Source: Variovorax sp. dw_308
GTDB lineage: Bacteria > Pseudomonadota > Gammaproteobacteria > Burkholderiales > Burkholderiaceae_C
DNA length: 64,000 bases
Assembly: GCF_019207085.1 (NCBI RefSeq)
Contig: NZ_JAATOM010000008.1
Location: 186,001-250,000 of the forward strand
Direction: 5' to 3'
Positions 50,175 to 59,245 of this stretch are shown here, piece by piece (position 1 is the stretch's first letter; every line of letters begins with the position of its first letter). Under the pieces are notes generated by a model. The model was not told where the DNA came from, ran no database searches, and was given only the letters and a program-made list of their open reading frames with translations. The translations under genes and the position numbers were made by a program.

Positions 50175-52154
50175 ATGTCCCCTGGCGTCAGGCATCGACT
50201 TCTGGCCATCTTGGCCGCGGACGCGGCGAGTTACTCGCGCTGGATGTCCGTGGACGACCTCGCGACGCTGAGCGCCTTGGACATCGCGCGGCAGGTTTTC
50301 CGCACGGAGGCCGAGGCAAGCGACGGGCGGGTTGTCGACACCGCTGGCGATTCCGTGCTCCTGGTCTTTGAAACGGCCATTGGCGCGGTACGGGCGGCAG
50401 CAGCCATCCAACACCATCTCTCGCAGGCACATCACGATTCGACGAGCCTCAGCTTGCGCTTTCGAATCGGTATCCACCTGGGCGATGTCATCGAAAAGGC
50501 GGACGGTACCGTCTATGGCGACGGCGTGAACATCGCCGCGCGCCTGCAAGCGATTGCGGAGCCGGGCGGCGTGGTCGTGTCCCAGTCCATCCACGATACG
50601 TGCGCGGATCACCTCGGCGCTGCCTTCGAGGACATCGGCCAGCAGCGGGTGAAGAACATCGCCAAGCCCGTCCGTGCGTTCCGCCTGGTCCGTCTGCGGG
50701 ACGTCCCGGTCAACGCGCACGGCGAAGGACGCGGGACCGCTTCAACGCAGGATGCCCGACGCTGGAGCCTCGCCGGCTGGACAGGCCGACTCGCGTCCTC
50801 GAAGCGATGGCGAGTGGGGTTGTCGGGCCTGCTCGGCGCGTGCCTCGTCGGCGCAGCCTTGCTGGTTGCGCAAGGCTTCCGATCCGAAGGCGCCAGGCAG
50901 CCGCCCCCGGCCGTCGCATCGCCCGTGAACATCGACCAGGAGATCATGTCCAGGCGCGCGACTGCCGTGCTCGCCTTCGTCGACAAGCAGGGGACGAAGT
51001 CGAGTTCCACCCTGGGCGACGACCTGGCCGACGCGGTCGCCGCCCGCCTGCTGCGCGACGGCCAGCGCGTGATCGGGCGTGCGGCGACGATGCACCAGGA
51101 CCCGTCCGCCCCCGACTTCGTTCGCATCGGCCAAGAGCAAGGCGTGCGATTCGTGCTGGCCGGCCGCATCCGGCGCGAGGCCGACAGCATCCAGGTCGAC
51201 GCCTATCTGACCGAGATCGCATCCGGCGCCGTCTTCCGGCTGCATGAAGACGAGTTCAAGAGCGAGGAGGAAGCCATGCGCTCCGCCTACGGAAGTGCGG
51301 TGGTCCGCGCGCTCAACGCACGCTATCACGAGATCGAGACTGTGCGTGCCAGGCTCCCGGGCCATGAGAAGGATCCTGTCGACGTGCTCGCCCTGGCCTC
51401 GCGCGACCTGGATCGGGCGAACACGCCGGAAGAGCTGGAACGCGCGCGCAGTCAATTCGAGTTTGCCGTGAACGCCGACCCTGGTTCGGTGGAGGCATCT
51501 TCCGGCCTGGCCCTGGCGCATCTCGCGCAGTTCTATTGCCTGTGCAGCGCATCGCCCCGCGAAAAGCTCGATGTCGCGGAAAAGGCCGTCAGGCGGGCGC
51601 TGGACCTGGCACCGGACAGTCCGCAGAGTCTCGTGGCCTGGGGGGACATCCTGTTTCTCCGGCGGCGGCCGGAAGACGCCCTGCGGGTCTGGCGCAAGGC
51701 GCTTGAAATCACGCCGGACTACCAGAACGCACACGTTCGCATGGCGAGCGCGCTCATCAACCAGGGCCAACTGGCGGATGCCAGGGTCCATCTCGCCCGG
51801 GTAACGGACCTGCGCCCGTTCCAGATGCGTCGGCAGCAATGGCTGCTTCAAAGCCTTGCCGACGCTTCGTTCTCGCAAGGTCATGACGACGAAGCCTACG
51901 AGATCCTCAGGAACTGGACCGCCGAGTTCCCCAACAACGGAAAGCCTTACCTGATGATGGCGGCGATCGATGTCCTGCACGGTCGCAACGCCGAGGCCGC
52001 GGCCAACATGGCGAGACACCGCCAGATGCTGCCGCTCAGCACCATCTCCTATGTGGTCCTGACCTACCCGTCCACCAATCCTGGCTTTCTGTCCCAGCGC
52101 GAAAGACTGGTGGCCGGACTGCGCGAGGCAGGCCTGCCGGAGGGAGACAAATGA
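50175..52154 (+). CDS. Class III adenylate/guanylate cyclase with membrane anchor and TPRs
   Basis: A 659-residue protein. The N-terminal cyclase domain (1-175) carries metal-binding aspartates Asp16 (LAADAASYSR) and Asp59 (DTAGDSVLLVF) and the transition-state pair Asn119 and Arg123 in GDGVNIAARL. A membrane span at about 214-233 is followed by a TolB N-terminal-like domain (about 260-360) and tetratricopeptide repeats from about 400. Whether it makes cAMP or cGMP is not clear. The gene overlaps the next one (ATGA), so both products likely act together. This architecture is abundant in rhizobia and some betaproteobacteria. Confidence 0.9.
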   Translation: MSPGVRHRLLAILAADAASYSRWMSVDDLATLSALDIARQVFRTEAEASDGRVVDTAGDSVLLVFETAIGAVRAAAAIQHHLSQAHHDSTSLSLRFRIGIHLGDVIEKADGTVYGDGVNIAARLQAIAEPGGVVVSQSIHDTCADHLGAAFEDIGQQRVKNIAKPVRAFRLVRLRDVPVNAHGEGRGTASTQDARRWSLAGWTGRLASSKRWRVGLSGLLGACLVGAALLVAQGFRSEGARQPPPAVASPVNIDQEIMSRRATAVLAFVDKQGTKSSSTLGDDLADAVAARLLRDGQRVIGRAATMHQDPSAPDFVRIGQEQGVRFVLAGRIRREADSIQVDAYLTEIASGAVFRLHEDEFKSEEEAMRSAYGSAVVRALNARYHEIETVRARLPGHEKDPVDVLALASRDLDRANTPEELERARSQFEFAVNADPGSVEASSGLALAHLAQFYCLCSASPREKLDVAEKAVRRALDLAPDSPQSLVAWGDILFLRRRPEDALRVWRKALEITPDYQNAHVRMASALINQGQLADARVHLARVTDLRPFQMRRQQWLLQSLADASFSQGHDDEAYEILRNWTAEFPNNGKPYLMMAAIDVLHGRNAEAAANMARHRQMLPLSTISYVVLTYPSTNPGFLSQRERLVAGLREAGLPEGDK

Positions 52155-53161
52155 CAAGTAAAACGACAACGCAAAAAGCGGCCATCGTCGCGCTGCTGGG
52201 GGCGATCCTGGCAACCGGCCTGCATGGTCAGCCAAAACTACCGGCAGCCATCGGCGCACGGCCGGGCGTGACGGTGCCCATGAACGAACAGCCACAGGGA
52301 GGCAAGCGCGTGACGTTCAATTCACCGCAGGCGGATGCCACCGATCTCTCCATCGATGCGATGCTCTACAAGCCCGACGCCGCGGCGCGGGGCGCCGTGG
52401 TCGTCGTAAATGCGGCGCCGGGCTGGAGCGACTTCCGGGAGGGCCAGTACGCCAGGGCACTGAACTCGGCAGGCTACGCCGTGCTCGCGATCGACACCTA
52501 TGGTGCGCGCCACATCGACGGAACCCAGGCAGACAATGCAAGTCTGAGCACCCTTGTGCAGGCGCGCGACGCCCTTGCGGCGAGACGGTACCTGGTTTCC
52601 ATTGGTTATCCGGTGGATCGGTTGGCCGTCATGGGCACCGGCCGGGGCGGGACGATCGCCCTCCTGGTCGCTGACCGGACATTCGTCCAGAACGAGCGCG
52701 AACGTTTCGTGGCGGCGATGGCGATCAGCGCGAGTTGCATCTTCCATCCGAAGACGCCCAAGCCCGCATCCAAGGTGTTCATCGCCATCGGGGACAAGGA
52801 CGACGTCGCGGGGGTTCAGCCCTGCAAGGATTTCGCGAGCGAGTTCGCGAACGCCGGTGGACACATTGACGTCAAGGTGTACCCGGGTGCGTCCAGCGGC
52901 TTCGACGGCCACCCTGGCGTCCTGGGCGTTATCCGGGATCCTTTCATGGAGACCTTCGTGAATTGCAGCGTCGCGGTGGAACCGGACGGACGATCCTCGT
53001 ACAACGGCAAGACTTTCGCCGAAAGCGACACGGCCGCGCTCATCGGCGAAATGCGCAAGTCATGCATCAAGCGCGGCGGATCCGGCTGGACCAATCTCAC
53101 GCAGAAGGCAGCGGTGACTTTCGATCTGATCGAGTTCCTCGATGCCAACTTCCGTCACTAA
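52151..53161 (+). CDS. Exported dienelactone hydrolase-like protein lacking its nucleophile
   Basis: A 336-residue alpha/beta hydrolase-fold protein with an N-terminal signal or anchor (AAIVALLGAILATGLHG). Fold motifs include VVVVNAAPGWSDF, AIDTYGARH and the elbow AVMGTGRGG (159-167). At the nucleophile position, where serine or cysteine is expected, there is Gly164. A late GFDGHPG supplies the usual histidine. It is probably non-hydrolytic or uses a different chemistry. Translationally coupled to the nucleotide cyclase gene; a joint sensing role is inference. Confidence 0.82.
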   Translation: MTSKTTTQKAAIVALLGAILATGLHGQPKLPAAIGARPGVTVPMNEQPQGGKRVTFNSPQADATDLSIDAMLYKPDAAARGAVVVVNAAPGWSDFREGQYARALNSAGYAVLAIDTYGARHIDGTQADNASLSTLVQARDALAARRYLVSIGYPVDRLAVMGTGRGGTIALLVADRTFVQNERERFVAAMAISASCIFHPKTPKPASKVFIAIGDKDDVAGVQPCKDFASEFANAGGHIDVKVYPGASSGFDGHPGVLGVIRDPFMETFVNCSVAVEPDGRSSYNGKTFAESDTAALIGEMRKSCIKRGGSGWTNLTQKAAVTFDLIEFLDANFRH

Positions 53162-53239
53162 GCAAGGCTCAGCGACTGATCAACGAGCCGGTCGGCAGGC
53201 CGCAGATCAAGCGTCGATTGCGTACGGCCGCCGAGCCCA

Positions 53240-54511
53240 TCAAAAAGCGTGACTGATACCGAAGTCGTAGCCCATCACGTGATCGGCCTTGTAGCCAGAA
53301 CCCGTGGTGTAGTAGTTGTTGGTGAAGAGGGGAAAGCTGTTGCTGACGGGCATGATGAACGCAGCGCCGTTCTTTTCCTTGACGTAGGCAGCCGTCGCAT
53401 ACAGTGCGGTGCGCTGCGACAGGTTGTACACATAGCCGACGGCGAACTTGCCAGCCGATGGGTCCTGCGCAGTCGCGCTCACGATCGCAGCGACACCGGT
53501 CGGCGGCGACGTGTAGTTCAGCTTGACGTGCGAGTAGGCCACGCGGATCAGGCCAACTCCAACCGGCACGGTGGCGCCGAGCAGGTAGCCGTCCCCCTTG
53601 AAGTCGCCCGTGCCGATGAGCGGCGGGATCACGTAGTCGTTCTTGTTCTGGGTGCGCGAGATTTCACCGAAGAGCTTGACGACGCTGAAGTCATACGAGG
53701 CGCCCATGTTGGCGATCGTGACCTTCGTGGTGATGCCCTGGTAGTAGTTGTCGCCGGTGGTGCTCTCGCCATAGGAGGCAGCAACATCCAGCGGGCCGTA
53801 GGCATAGCCGAAGCGGCCACCGACATAGCCGCCAGTGCGTTGGTTGTTCGCCACTGCCGGGGTCGTGGTGCCCGGGTCGTACTTGATGGCCTCGCTGAAC
53901 GCGTACATCACCTGGCCATAGAAGCCACCGAGGTTCGGCGGCAGGAAGTAGCCGATGCTGTTCGACGCGCGAACGTAGTTGGGGTTGCCGAACAGGCCGC
54001 GGTTCACGCCACCGAAGCTGACGGTGCGGGGACCGCTGTTCATCAGGTAGACCTGGCTGGCGCCAACGCCATTGGTGCCGAGCGGATCGAACACGGAGTC
54101 GTTCCAGAACGTGGGCGTGTAGTCGCGGCCGAGCCGGACCTCACCGAGGCCACCCAGCAAGCTCACTGTCGAACGACGATCGAAGGCCGCAAGGCCGACA
54201 GCGCCATCGTCATTGGAGATAGCGGCTTCCAACCAGAAGGCTACAGCCACGCCACCACCGAGGTCTTCCGTTCCACGGAAACCGAGGCGACTCGCGTAGT
54301 GTGCCGAGTTGGTCATGGCCCACTGGCTCTGATGCCTGTCGGGCGCGCCAATGAAGTTGAGACCCGGCGCACCGGGAACGCCAACGAACGAACTCGTCGT
54401 CTGGATGTAGGTGAGGGCCGTGTCAACCACACCGAACAGGGTCATGGACGACTGCGCCGAAGCGACTCCGGCAGCAGCCAGCGCGGCCAGGGATACCAAG
54501 GACTTCTTCAT
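53240..54511 (-). CDS. Gram-negative porin (betaproteobacterial trimeric type)
   Basis: A 423-residue outer membrane porin. The signal peptide MKKSLVSLAALAAAGVASA is followed by SSMTLFGVVDTALTYI, the typical first strand of Bordetella/Comamonadaceae porins. Alternating amphipathic strands continue to a C-terminal phenylalanine (GISHAF), the Bam recognition end. GLGEVRLGRDYTP and SRLGFRGTEDLGGG are family hallmarks. The start at 54511 has GAGGAG nine bases upstream. It is convergent with the hydrolase-like gene. No function beyond general or substrate-selective diffusion can be read. Confidence 0.93.
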   Translation of the reverse strand: MKKSLVSLAALAAAGVASAQSSMTLFGVVDTALTYIQTTSSFVGVPGAPGLNFIGAPDRHQSQWAMTNSAHYASRLGFRGTEDLGGGVAVAFWLEAAISNDDGAVGLAAFDRRSTVSLLGGLGEVRLGRDYTPTFWNDSVFDPLGTNGVGASQVYLMNSGPRTVSFGGVNRGLFGNPNYVRASNSIGYFLPPNLGGFYGQVMYAFSEAIKYDPGTTTPAVANNQRTGGYVGGRFGYAYGPLDVAASYGESTTGDNYYQGITTKVTIANMGASYDFSVVKLFGEISRTQNKNDYVIPPLIGTGDFKGDGYLLGATVPVGVGLIRVAYSHVKLNYTSPPTGVAAIVSATAQDPSAGKFAVGYVYNLSQRTALYATAAYVKEKNGAAFIMPVSNSFPLFTNNYYTTGSGYKADHVMGYDFGISHAF

Positions 54512-55061
54512 CGCAAGCATCTCCTCGTTGAGCACAAGGTGCCGGCGCGGCAATCTCAACGCGGCGGGCACTTTTTCCTGCGCTTCATCAACCTCAGGCC
54601 ACTCTTCTTCGAGAGTTGCAGCTATTGCACCAGACGCTCCGGATCGTGGCAAAAGAATTCGTCCAAATCGCCTGCCGGTCGACGTTTCGCGGACACATTG
54701 AGGCCCTTGCGGAGGATCTACTTCCGCGCCGGCGGTCGCAGCCAAGAGGGAGGCGCCCGCACGGTGGCATATTCGCCAGTGTTGTGCCCACGAAATCAGC
54801 AACGACCGGCACGCGCGTCGCCATCGAGGGCACGCTCACGATGCTGTGATCTCCCTGGCATCCGGGTGACCGGAATCGGGCCTCGCAGCGTGCGCTCGCC
54901 AGGCGGGCCGCGAAGGACAGCAACCGCGCGGCATAGCAGCGGTGCGGTCGTCGGTGGCGACAGACCGGGTTGGGCCCGGTGCCGCCGTCCGTCGGTGCGG
55001 AGGGACCGAGAGGTATGCGGCAACTCTATTGAAAGTCGGTCAACTCGAGCGGCGGTCATGA
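54512..55061. other. Intergenic region between porin and decayed gene
   Basis: About 550 bases. Part must hold the porin promoter (minus strand), but no strong -35/-10 pair stands out. Several short frames (for example 54616-54849 plus) have plausible composition but no recognised family and could be remnants of lost genes. No inverted-repeat ends or transposase fragments were recognised. Confidence 0.4.
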
Positions 55062-55678
55062 AACCCGGATCCGCACCTACTGAGGGAAGGAGGCAACGTC
55101 ACTGGCAATGCGAGCAGCGGCACCGAGATGCTTGCAAAACGTGTGCAATACATTGCCGAGGCGGCGGGTAGGCCCGCACGCATCGGCTACCTTACAACCC
55201 GTCGGTCAGTTTTCTCCCGGAATTTCAGTGAGTACAAGGCCATGCTTGACGCAGCCATCAGTTCTGTCGGTGCGGAACTGCAAATACTGCGAGTGGAAGA
55301 CCCTGAGGAAGTCGACCCGGCGTTTGATGAAATGGAACGCTTGAAAATCGGAGCCCTTGTCGTCGACACGCCACCACTTTTTTACTTGAATCGAGACCGC
55401 ATCGTGGACGTGCGGCCAAGCATCGCCTGCCTGCCATCGCTCAAGGACGGGCCTGGGCGGACTCGGGACTTCTGATGACTTTCTGGCTGGACTATCTCGA
55501 CGTGGCACGCAGGACAGCCGACTATACGGACCGGATCCTCAAGGGCGCGAAACCGGGAGACTTGCCGGTCCAGCAAGCATCGAAATTTGAGATGGTCATC
55601 AACCTGAAAACAGCCGACGCGCCGGGAATCAGGATCCCTCGTTCAATGTTGCTGCTGGCGGATGAAGTGGTTAAATAG
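55062..55678 (+). pseudogene. Decayed ABC transporter substrate-binding protein (ABC_sub_bind family)
   Basis: Two frames carry successive parts of one protein family. The first (open from 55062 to about 55410) contains the family motif GGNVTG and runs through RVQYIAEAAG to LFYLNRDRIV. After an apparent one-base deletion near 55411 the second frame continues AAKHRLPAIAQGRAWADSG, then DRILKGAKPGDLPVQQ, KFEMVINLKTA and a C-terminal LLADEVVK. These are the central and C-terminal segments of roughly 320-residue periplasmic substrate-binding proteins. The N-terminal third, including the signal peptide, is missing. No permease or ATPase gene adjoins. Confidence 0.8.
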
Positions 55679-55716
55679 TCCGGACGAACCGTGCCCGATG
55701 GATAGCGCGGGCCTGC

Positions 55717-56091
55717 CTAATGCGCCCGCAACGCGCGCAGCTCTTCCCGCAGGAAGTCACCCGCGTCGCGCACCGTGCCATCCGCCGTCCTGACCTTGTA
55801 GGCCTTGCGCGTCAGTTCGGAGCGTGAGGCGCAGCGCTCGATGAAGTCTTCCGCATCGATCAGCTCGACCTTGAAGTACTTGTACTTGCTGCGCAGGTGA
55901 GTGGCCGCTTCGGCCGCGTTGTGGTCGCTGCCGTTGCGCACGAACACCAGGTCGGTCCGTGCTTCCACGCGCTGGATGAGGGCCAGGATGATCTGGTCTT
56001 CCTTCGGTGGCGGCGTAGCGCCTGCGATACCCGCCAGCAGTACCAGCGCGAACAACAGGCGGCGCAGGCCGTTGCGAACCATCAGTCTCAT
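55717..56091 (-). CDS. DUF5329 family exported protein
   Basis: A 124-residue protein with an N-terminal signal peptide (LLFALVLLAGIAGATP) and the DUF5329 core. FVRNGSDHNAAEAATHLRSK and DAEDFIERCASRS are characteristic, followed by a YKVRTADGTVRDAG strand pair. Function of the family is unknown; it is predicted to be periplasmic. An internal ATG (fourth residue) is an alternative start. It converges on the decayed substrate-binding gene with 38 bases between. Confidence 0.85.
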   Translation of the reverse strand: MRLMVRNGLRRLLFALVLLAGIAGATPPPKEDQIILALIQRVEARTDLVFVRNGSDHNAAEAATHLRSKYKYFKVELIDAEDFIERCASRSELTRKAYKVRTADGTVRDAGDFLREELRALRAH

Positions 56092-56230
56092 GCCGACTCC
56101 GTGCCGCGGGCCTCGTGGCGGGCGCTGGGCGAGTGCGCTGGATGCTAGGCGCGGCTCGCGGGCTCTGTCAAATCAGTTGTCCACCACGCCTTCGCGTGAC
56201 CCGCGCCGCATGAAACGAGGGTGAGCACCG

Positions 56231-56331
56231 CCTGTTCGTGGGCACCCGCGGAACCGGCTTTGCCGGGCCGCTGGGTGCGCCCCCTTGAGGGGGAGCGCCG
56301 CAGGCGCATTCGGGGGTGGGTTTCATTTCAG
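56231..56331. repeat. Dispersed intergenic repeat, copy 2
   Basis: About 100 bases from CCTGTTCGTGGGCACCCGCG through GCGCCGCAGGCGCATTCGGG to GGGGTGGGTT, about nine-tenths identical to copy 1 at 30051. The first inverted repeat is weakened here by one change (GAACCGG). It lies between divergent genes, DUF5329 and the IMPase, so it cannot only be a transcription terminator. Confidence 0.8.
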
Positions 56332-56375
56332 GGCGGCTCGGTTCTAATCGACGCCTGTTCTGCATTCGAGAAGTC

Positions 56376-57155
56376 ATGAGTTCCAGATCCCCCGAGGAAT
56401 CCCTGCGGATCGCGCATGCGCTGGCCGACGCGGCGGCGGCCGAGTCGATGCGCTGGTTTCGCACCCCGCTCGATGTCATCACCAAAGCCGACGAGAGCCC
56501 CGTCACGCTGGCCGACCGGGCGGCCGAAACCGCCATGCGCGAAATCCTCGGCACGCTGCGCGCGGCCGATGGCATCTATGGCGAGGAGCACGGGCTGGAG
56601 CGGCTCGATGCGGAATGCATCTGGGTGCTCGACCCCATCGACGGCACGCGCAGCTTCATCACCGGCTCGCCCTTGTGGGGCACGCTGATCGGCCTGCTCG
56701 AAGGCGGGCGCATCACGCTGGGCATGATCGACATGCCGGTGCTCGGCGAGCGCTGGATCGGCCAGGCCGGCGAGGGGGCGACGCGCAACGGACAGTACGT
56801 CGGAGCGAGCACCGTGAGCGAGGTGGGCAAGGCGCGCATCGTCACCACCTCGCCCGACATCTTCGGCGCGGCTGACTGGCAAGCCTTCGACCGGCTCAGC
56901 CGCGAGTGTGCGATGCGGCGCTTCGGCGGCGATTGCTACGGCTATGCGCAGCTGGCCGGCGGAACCATCGACCTCGTGGTCGAGGCCGGCCTGCAACCCT
57001 ACGACTACCTCGGCCCCGCAGGCCTGATCGAGGCCGCGGGCGGCGTCATCACCGATTGGAGCGGCCAGCCCCTCGGCCTGGAGTCCGACGGCCGCGTGAT
57101 CGCCGCCGCCACGCCCGCATTGCATCGCGCGGCGCTGGCGCTGCTGAACGGATGA
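56376..57155 (+). CDS. Inositol monophosphatase-family phosphatase (possibly HisN-type histidinol-phosphatase)
   Basis: A 259-residue metal-dependent phosphatase. The metal site motifs are GEEHG, DPIDGTRSFITG and the C-terminal PYDYLGPAGLIEAAGG. The SF-ITG form of the second motif and PYDYL resemble histidinol-phosphate phosphatase (HisN) relatives more than SuhB, but this does not settle the substrate. The start at 56376 (MSSRSPEESL) avoids overlap with the upstream repeat; an earlier in-frame ATG at 56316 lies inside it. Followed at 22 bases by DUF2905 and then a ROK kinase. Confidence 0.9.
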   Translation: MSSRSPEESLRIAHALADAAAAESMRWFRTPLDVITKADESPVTLADRAAETAMREILGTLRAADGIYGEEHGLERLDAECIWVLDPIDGTRSFITGSPLWGTLIGLLEGGRITLGMIDMPVLGERWIGQAGEGATRNGQYVGASTVSEVGKARIVTTSPDIFGAADWQAFDRLSRECAMRRFGGDCYGYAQLAGGTIDLVVEAGLQPYDYLGPAGLIEAAGGVITDWSGQPLGLESDGRVIAAATPALHRAALALLNG

Positions 57156-57177
57156 GGGGCCCGCCGGGAAGAATCGC

Positions 57178-57372
57178 ATGATCCGCTGGCTCATCGTCGT
57201 CGTGCTGGCCTTGCTGCTGATGAGCGGACTGACCGAGTGGCTGCGTCGACACGGGTTCGGCCGCCTCCCCGGCGATTTCGAATTCAGGGCTTTGGGGCGA
57301 AACTGGCAGTTGCCCATCGGAAGCACGCTGGTGCTCAGCCTGATCGCCGCGCTGATCGCGCGCTGGATATGA
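57178..57372 (+). CDS. DUF2905 small membrane protein
   Basis: A 64-residue protein with two hydrophobic helices (residues 3-16 and 48-62) around the conserved hairpin GRLPGDFEFRALGRNWQLPIGS, matching DUF2905. Function is unknown. It sits between the IMPase and ROK kinase genes on the same strand with short gaps (22 and 19 bases), suggesting one transcript. Confidence 0.88.
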   Translation: MIRWLIVVVLALLLMSGLTEWLRRHGFGRLPGDFEFRALGRNWQLPIGSTLVLSLIAALIARWI

Positions 57373-57391
57373 CCACAAGGACAAGGATTCC

Positions 57392-58336
57392 ATGAGAGCC
57401 TGTGTAGACATCGGCGGCACCAAGATTGCCGTGAGCCTGGCCGCCGACGGCGAATCGCTGGACGGCAGCCCGCGGCCCCTGCTCGGCCGCCGCAGTGAAC
57501 CCACCGCCAAGACCGGCGACAACCTCGCGGTGTCGCGCCAGATCCTGCGCATGGTGGACGAGGTGTGCGCGGAGCAGGGCATCGGCGCCGAGGCCGTGAG
57601 GCGCGCCGGCGTGTCGTCGGCCGGCCCGTTCGTCATTCGAGCTGGCGCCCTCGAACTGGCCACGCCCAACATCTGCGGCGGCATGGCCGGCCCGGCGCGC
57701 GGCTTGCCCAACAACTGGATGACGGCACCCATCGAGCAGCCGCTGCGCCAACGCTTCGACGTGGTGCGCGTGGAGAACGACGCGGTCGGCGCGCTCGAGG
57801 CGGAACGGCGCTGGGGCGCACTCAAGGGCGTCGACCATTGCGCGTACGTCACATGGAGCACGGGCATCGGCGTCGGCATCTGTGTCGACGGACGCGTGCT
57901 GCGCGGCAAGAACGGCAACGCCGGCCATTCAGGCCACAGTTTCGTGGTGGATGACGACACCAACGCCCTGTGCGGCTGTGGCAATGTCGGCGACGTCGAG
58001 GGATTGGTCGCCGGCAATGCCATCGCGCGCCGCTTCGGCCTGCCGGCGGAGCAACTGTTTCCCGCCGCGGTCGCGGGCGATCCTGCGGCGCTGGCGCGCG
58101 TCGACGAACTGTGCCGTGTGATGGGCCGCATGCTTTACAACCTCGTCGCCACGCTCGACCTGGAGCGCATCAGCCTCGGCGGCAGCGTGTTCTGGAACAA
58201 CCGCGCCTTCCTGCTGCCGCGATTGCAGGCCGAAATCAAGGGCAAGTTGCCGTCATTGACGGAAGGGGTCACGCTGGAGCCGGCGGGGCTGGGCGACAAG
58301 GTCGGCGACTACGCGGCGCTCGCGCTGCTGGATTGA
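57392..58336 (+). CDS. ROK-family sugar kinase
   Basis: A 314-residue ROK-type kinase or kinase-like protein, typically phosphorylating glucose, fructose or N-acetyl sugars. The ATP-binding DIGGTKIAVSL is at the N-terminus. The sugar site includes VENDAVGALEAE and STGIGVGICVDG. The ROK zinc motif reads CGCGNVGDVEG after GHSGHSF: the third zinc cysteine (CxCGxxGCxE) is replaced by Asp, so zinc binding may be altered. Substrate unassigned. Preceded by DUF2905 at 19 bases. Confidence 0.9.
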   Translation: MRACVDIGGTKIAVSLAADGESLDGSPRPLLGRRSEPTAKTGDNLAVSRQILRMVDEVCAEQGIGAEAVRRAGVSSAGPFVIRAGALELATPNICGGMAGPARGLPNNWMTAPIEQPLRQRFDVVRVENDAVGALEAERRWGALKGVDHCAYVTWSTGIGVGICVDGRVLRGKNGNAGHSGHSFVVDDDTNALCGCGNVGDVEGLVAGNAIARRFGLPAEQLFPAAVAGDPAALARVDELCRVMGRMLYNLVATLDLERISLGGSVFWNNRAFLLPRLQAEIKGKLPSLTEGVTLEPAGLGDKVGDYAALALLD

Positions 58337-58339
58337 GCG

Positions 58340-58373
58340 GGCGCCGCGCCGCAGGCGCTTTCGGGGGTGGGCT
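58340..58373. repeat. Dispersed intergenic repeat, partial copy 3
   Basis: Only the right end of the element is present: GCGCCGCAGGCGCT, then TTCGGGGGTGGGCT. It fills almost the whole 42-base gap between the convergent ROK and SDR genes. The retained GCGCC-GCA-GGCGC stem suggests this half is the functional or conserved part. Confidence 0.6.
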
Positions 58374-58378
58374 CGACC

Positions 58379-59137
58379 TCAGAGGAACATGCCGCCCGAC
58401 GCCTCGATGCGCTGGCCGGTGATCCAGCGGTTGCCGGGCTGCAGAAGCATCGAGATCGCGCCGCCGATGTCGTCCGGCAGGCCGGCCCGGCCGAGCGCGG
58501 TCTGGGCGGCGACCACGGCGTTCACCTGAGCGTTGTCGCGCACCACGCCGCCGCTGAAGTCCGTCTCGATGGCGCCGGGCGCCACCACGTTGACCGCGAT
58601 GCGTCGCGGGCCGAGTTCCTTCGCCAGGTAGCGCGTCAGCACCTCGATGCCGCCCTTCATCGACGCATACGCGGCTTTGCCCGGAAAGCTGAAGCGCGCA
58701 AGCCCGCTCGACACGTTGACGATGCGCCCGCCGTCGGCGATCAGCGGCAGCAGCTTCTGGGTGAGGAAGAACGGCCCCTTGAGGTGGATGTTCATCATCT
58801 CGTCGAACTGCGCTTCCGTGGTGTTCGCGAAGCTCGCTTCGAGGCCGGTGCCGGCGTTGTTGACGAGGTGGTCGAAGCGGTCGCGCTGCCAGGTCGTGGC
58901 GAGCGCGCCCTTCACCGCGACGACGAAAGCGTCGAAGCCGGCGCTGTCGGCCACGTCGAGTTGCAGGGCCACGGCGCGGCGGCCCAGCGCCTCGACCTGC
59001 CGCACGACCTCCTGCGCTTCCGCGGCGCCGCTGCGGTAGGTGAGGATCAGGTCGCTGCCCTGCTGCGCGAGGTTGAGGGCGGTGCTTTTGCCGAGGCCGC
59101 GGCTGGCGCCGGTGATGAGTGCGATCGGGGTGGTCAT
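58379..59137 (-). CDS. Short-chain dehydrogenase/reductase
   Basis: A 252-residue classical SDR. The cofactor motif TGASRGLG is followed by NNAG and the catalytic serine region VNVSSGLARF, with Tyr-x3-Lys in YASMKGG. GAIETDFSGG and WITGQRIEASGGMF complete the fold. The ATG at 59137 has AAGGA seven bases upstream. It diverges from a LysR regulator gene across a 108-base gap, the usual arrangement for a LysR-controlled target. The substrate is unknown. Confidence 0.92.
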   Translation of the reverse strand: MTTPIALITGASRGLGKSTALNLAQQGSDLILTYRSGAAEAQEVVRQVEALGRRAVALQLDVADSAGFDAFVVAVKGALATTWQRDRFDHLVNNAGTGLEASFANTTEAQFDEMMNIHLKGPFFLTQKLLPLIADGGRIVNVSSGLARFSFPGKAAYASMKGGIEVLTRYLAKELGPRRIAVNVVAPGAIETDFSGGVVRDNAQVNAVVAAQTALGRAGLPDDIGGAISMLLQPGNRWITGQRIEASGGMFL

Positions 59138-59245
59138 GTCGGAGTCCTTGTGGAAGTTGATGGGATGGGTGAACTTTAGGATGGAACAATCAGGCGATAA
59201 ACTCGTCTGAACTGACTTCATCGTTCTCTCAAAAAGAACAATCCA

